Of a DNA stretch of 64,000 nucleotides, positions 63,128 through 64,000 are shown in pieces. Position numbers and translations under genes: made by a program. Origin of the DNA: Opitutaceae bacterium. Its GTDB lineage: Bacteria > Verrucomicrobiota > Verrucomicrobiia > Opitutales > Opitutaceae. The stretch covers positions 744,001 through 808,000 of the forward strand of contig JABTUS010000001.1 of NCBI GenBank assembly GCA_015075305.1. The letters are read 5' to 3'. The notes under the pieces are model-generated. The model saw nothing but the letters and a program-made list of their open reading frames with translations, was not told the DNA's origin and did not search any database. Within the stretch, counting starts at the first letter, position 1. Every line of letters starts with the position of its first letter.

Positions 63128-64000
63128 GTGAAACGCTTTCAGGGTATGAAAATCACTCCTTCGGAAGAGGAATCACGGGAAGCGAGGGCGCTGGCGCGCT
63201 TCGCCGCCGTTCAGGCGGTGATGCAGGCGGTCCGGAACGGACCGCCGTTGATGCAAGCGGCGCAACAGGCCGCGCAGCAGGCCTGGGACGGGCAACTGTG
63301 TTCTGGCCGCGACGATCGAGGACTGGTACTACGACTACACAGGCACGGCCAGTTTGCCGCGCTGCACAGTCAAAGGCGTTGTGACTGGGGAAAATCGAAG
63401 GCGATGGATCGGCCGCGGTGGAGGCGTTGTGCAGACTGAGGCGGGAGCATCCGGGCCTGACACTCAAAGCCCTGGCGGAGGAGTTGGTGCGGCAGGGGAT
63501 CCTGGAGCGCGGCAGTGTGAGCGAAAGCACGCTGCGGAGGCGGCTGGTGGAGGCGGGATTGGACCGGCGCAGCGTGCGGGCCGGTTCGGGTCTTAGCGGG
63601 GGGCCGACGAAGGCCTTCGAACTGCCGCTGCCGAATCTATTGGATGGCCGACTGCATGCACGGGCCGACGCTGAGGACCGGGGGGAATGCAGGGGCGCAG
63701 CGCACGTATTTGTTCGCGCTGCTCGACGACTGCTCGCGGCTGTGCGTGCACGGGCAGTTTTACGAGCACGAACGCCTGGAGGGTTTCCTGGATGCGCTGC
63801 GGCGGGCGCTCCAGACCCGCGGGCTGCCGGAGAAACTCTACACGGACAATGGAGCGGCGTTCCGCAGCCAGCATCTGGCGGTCGTGTGTGCGAACCTCGG
63901 CATCCGCCTGATCCACGCGAAGCCGTACCACAGCTGGTCGAAGGGCAAGATCGAGCGGTTCTTTTCCACGGTGCAGACCCAGTTCCTCCCGCCGCTGGTG
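63128..64000 (+). pseudogene. DDE (rve integrase-core) transposase, frameshifted, 3' partial
   Basis: Pieces of a single transposase are scattered over frames: frame 2 from 63128 (KRFQGMKITPSEEESREARALARFA), frame 3 around 63300-63350 (WYYDYT), frame 2 (FAALHSQRRCDWGKSKAMD), frame 1 at 63391-63640 (VEALCRLRREHPGLTLKAL, a helix-turn-helix-like N-terminal part, and SVSESTLRRRLVEAGLDRRS), and frame 2 from 63644 to the edge, containing the integrase core: MADCMHGPTL with the first Asp, YTDNGAAFRS with the second, WSKGKIERFF with the Glu. All three DDE residues remain, but at least four frameshifts prevent a full product. The 3' end is beyond the window. Confidence 0.8.

Overview
The window looks like a chromosomal segment of a high-GC Gram-negative bacterium, most likely from the Opitutaceae (Verrucomicrobiota). 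This is inferred from gene content: a TonB-dependent receptor with a carboxypeptidase-regulatory-like N-terminus, many secreted carbohydrate-active proteins and Na+/solute symporters, TolB, a C-terminal diadenylate cyclase domain joined to a PTS EIIA domain, and SPINDLY/OGT-type glycosyltransferases. No rRNA or tRNA gene was seen, so the placement is an inference. Clear Shine-Dalgarno sequences are rare, so several starts were chosen by family alignment.

Layout. (1) 1-11.5 kb, all on +: a saccharide-use block with a heparinase II/III-type lyase (cut by the window edge), a GH42-like hydrolase, a small secreted protein overlapping a GxGYxYP protein, an SSS symporter, an isochorismatase-like hydrolase, a DegT-type aminotransferase and an M20 peptidase. 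(2) 11.6-23.8 kb: housekeeping genes accA, tolB, mrp, rpmG, the EIIA-DAC fusion, a lone nuoA, a DUF362 protein, dnaG and rpoD. (3) 23.9-37 kb: two hybrid histidine kinases and an HDOD protein on the - strand, divergent from three tandem GT41 glycosyltransferase genes and an L-2-hydroxyglutarate dehydrogenase/oxidase gene. (4) 37.1-53.2 kb: a dicarboxylate/amino-acid symporter, a Dabb protein, then a second catabolic island (Gfo/Idh/MocA oxidoreductase, SSS symporter, beta-hydroxyacid dehydrogenase, DHDPS-family aldolase, LacI regulator, TonB receptor, two secreted propeller-like proteins, an FG-GAP repeat protein). Three copies of a CTTTAC-N2-GTAWARG motif mark its promoters and are probably the LacI operator. 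(5) 53.2-61.5 kb: a structured non-coding stretch, an Rnk-like factor, a CPA2 antiporter, a lipase gene with a lost 5' end, a DUF481 protein with a C11 tract, a type IV pilin-like protein and a TMTC-like membrane glycosyltransferase. (6) 61.7-64 kb: decayed insertion-sequence material, including a 122-bp segment found inverted 4.6 kb away beside the truncated lipase.

The most interesting points are the EIIA-DAC fusion, the triple GT41 operon divergent from a signalling operon, the proposed operator set of the second island, the palindromic repeats (one forming the end of a gene), the structured region near 53.4 kb, and the inverted IS remnant pair around the pilin locus.
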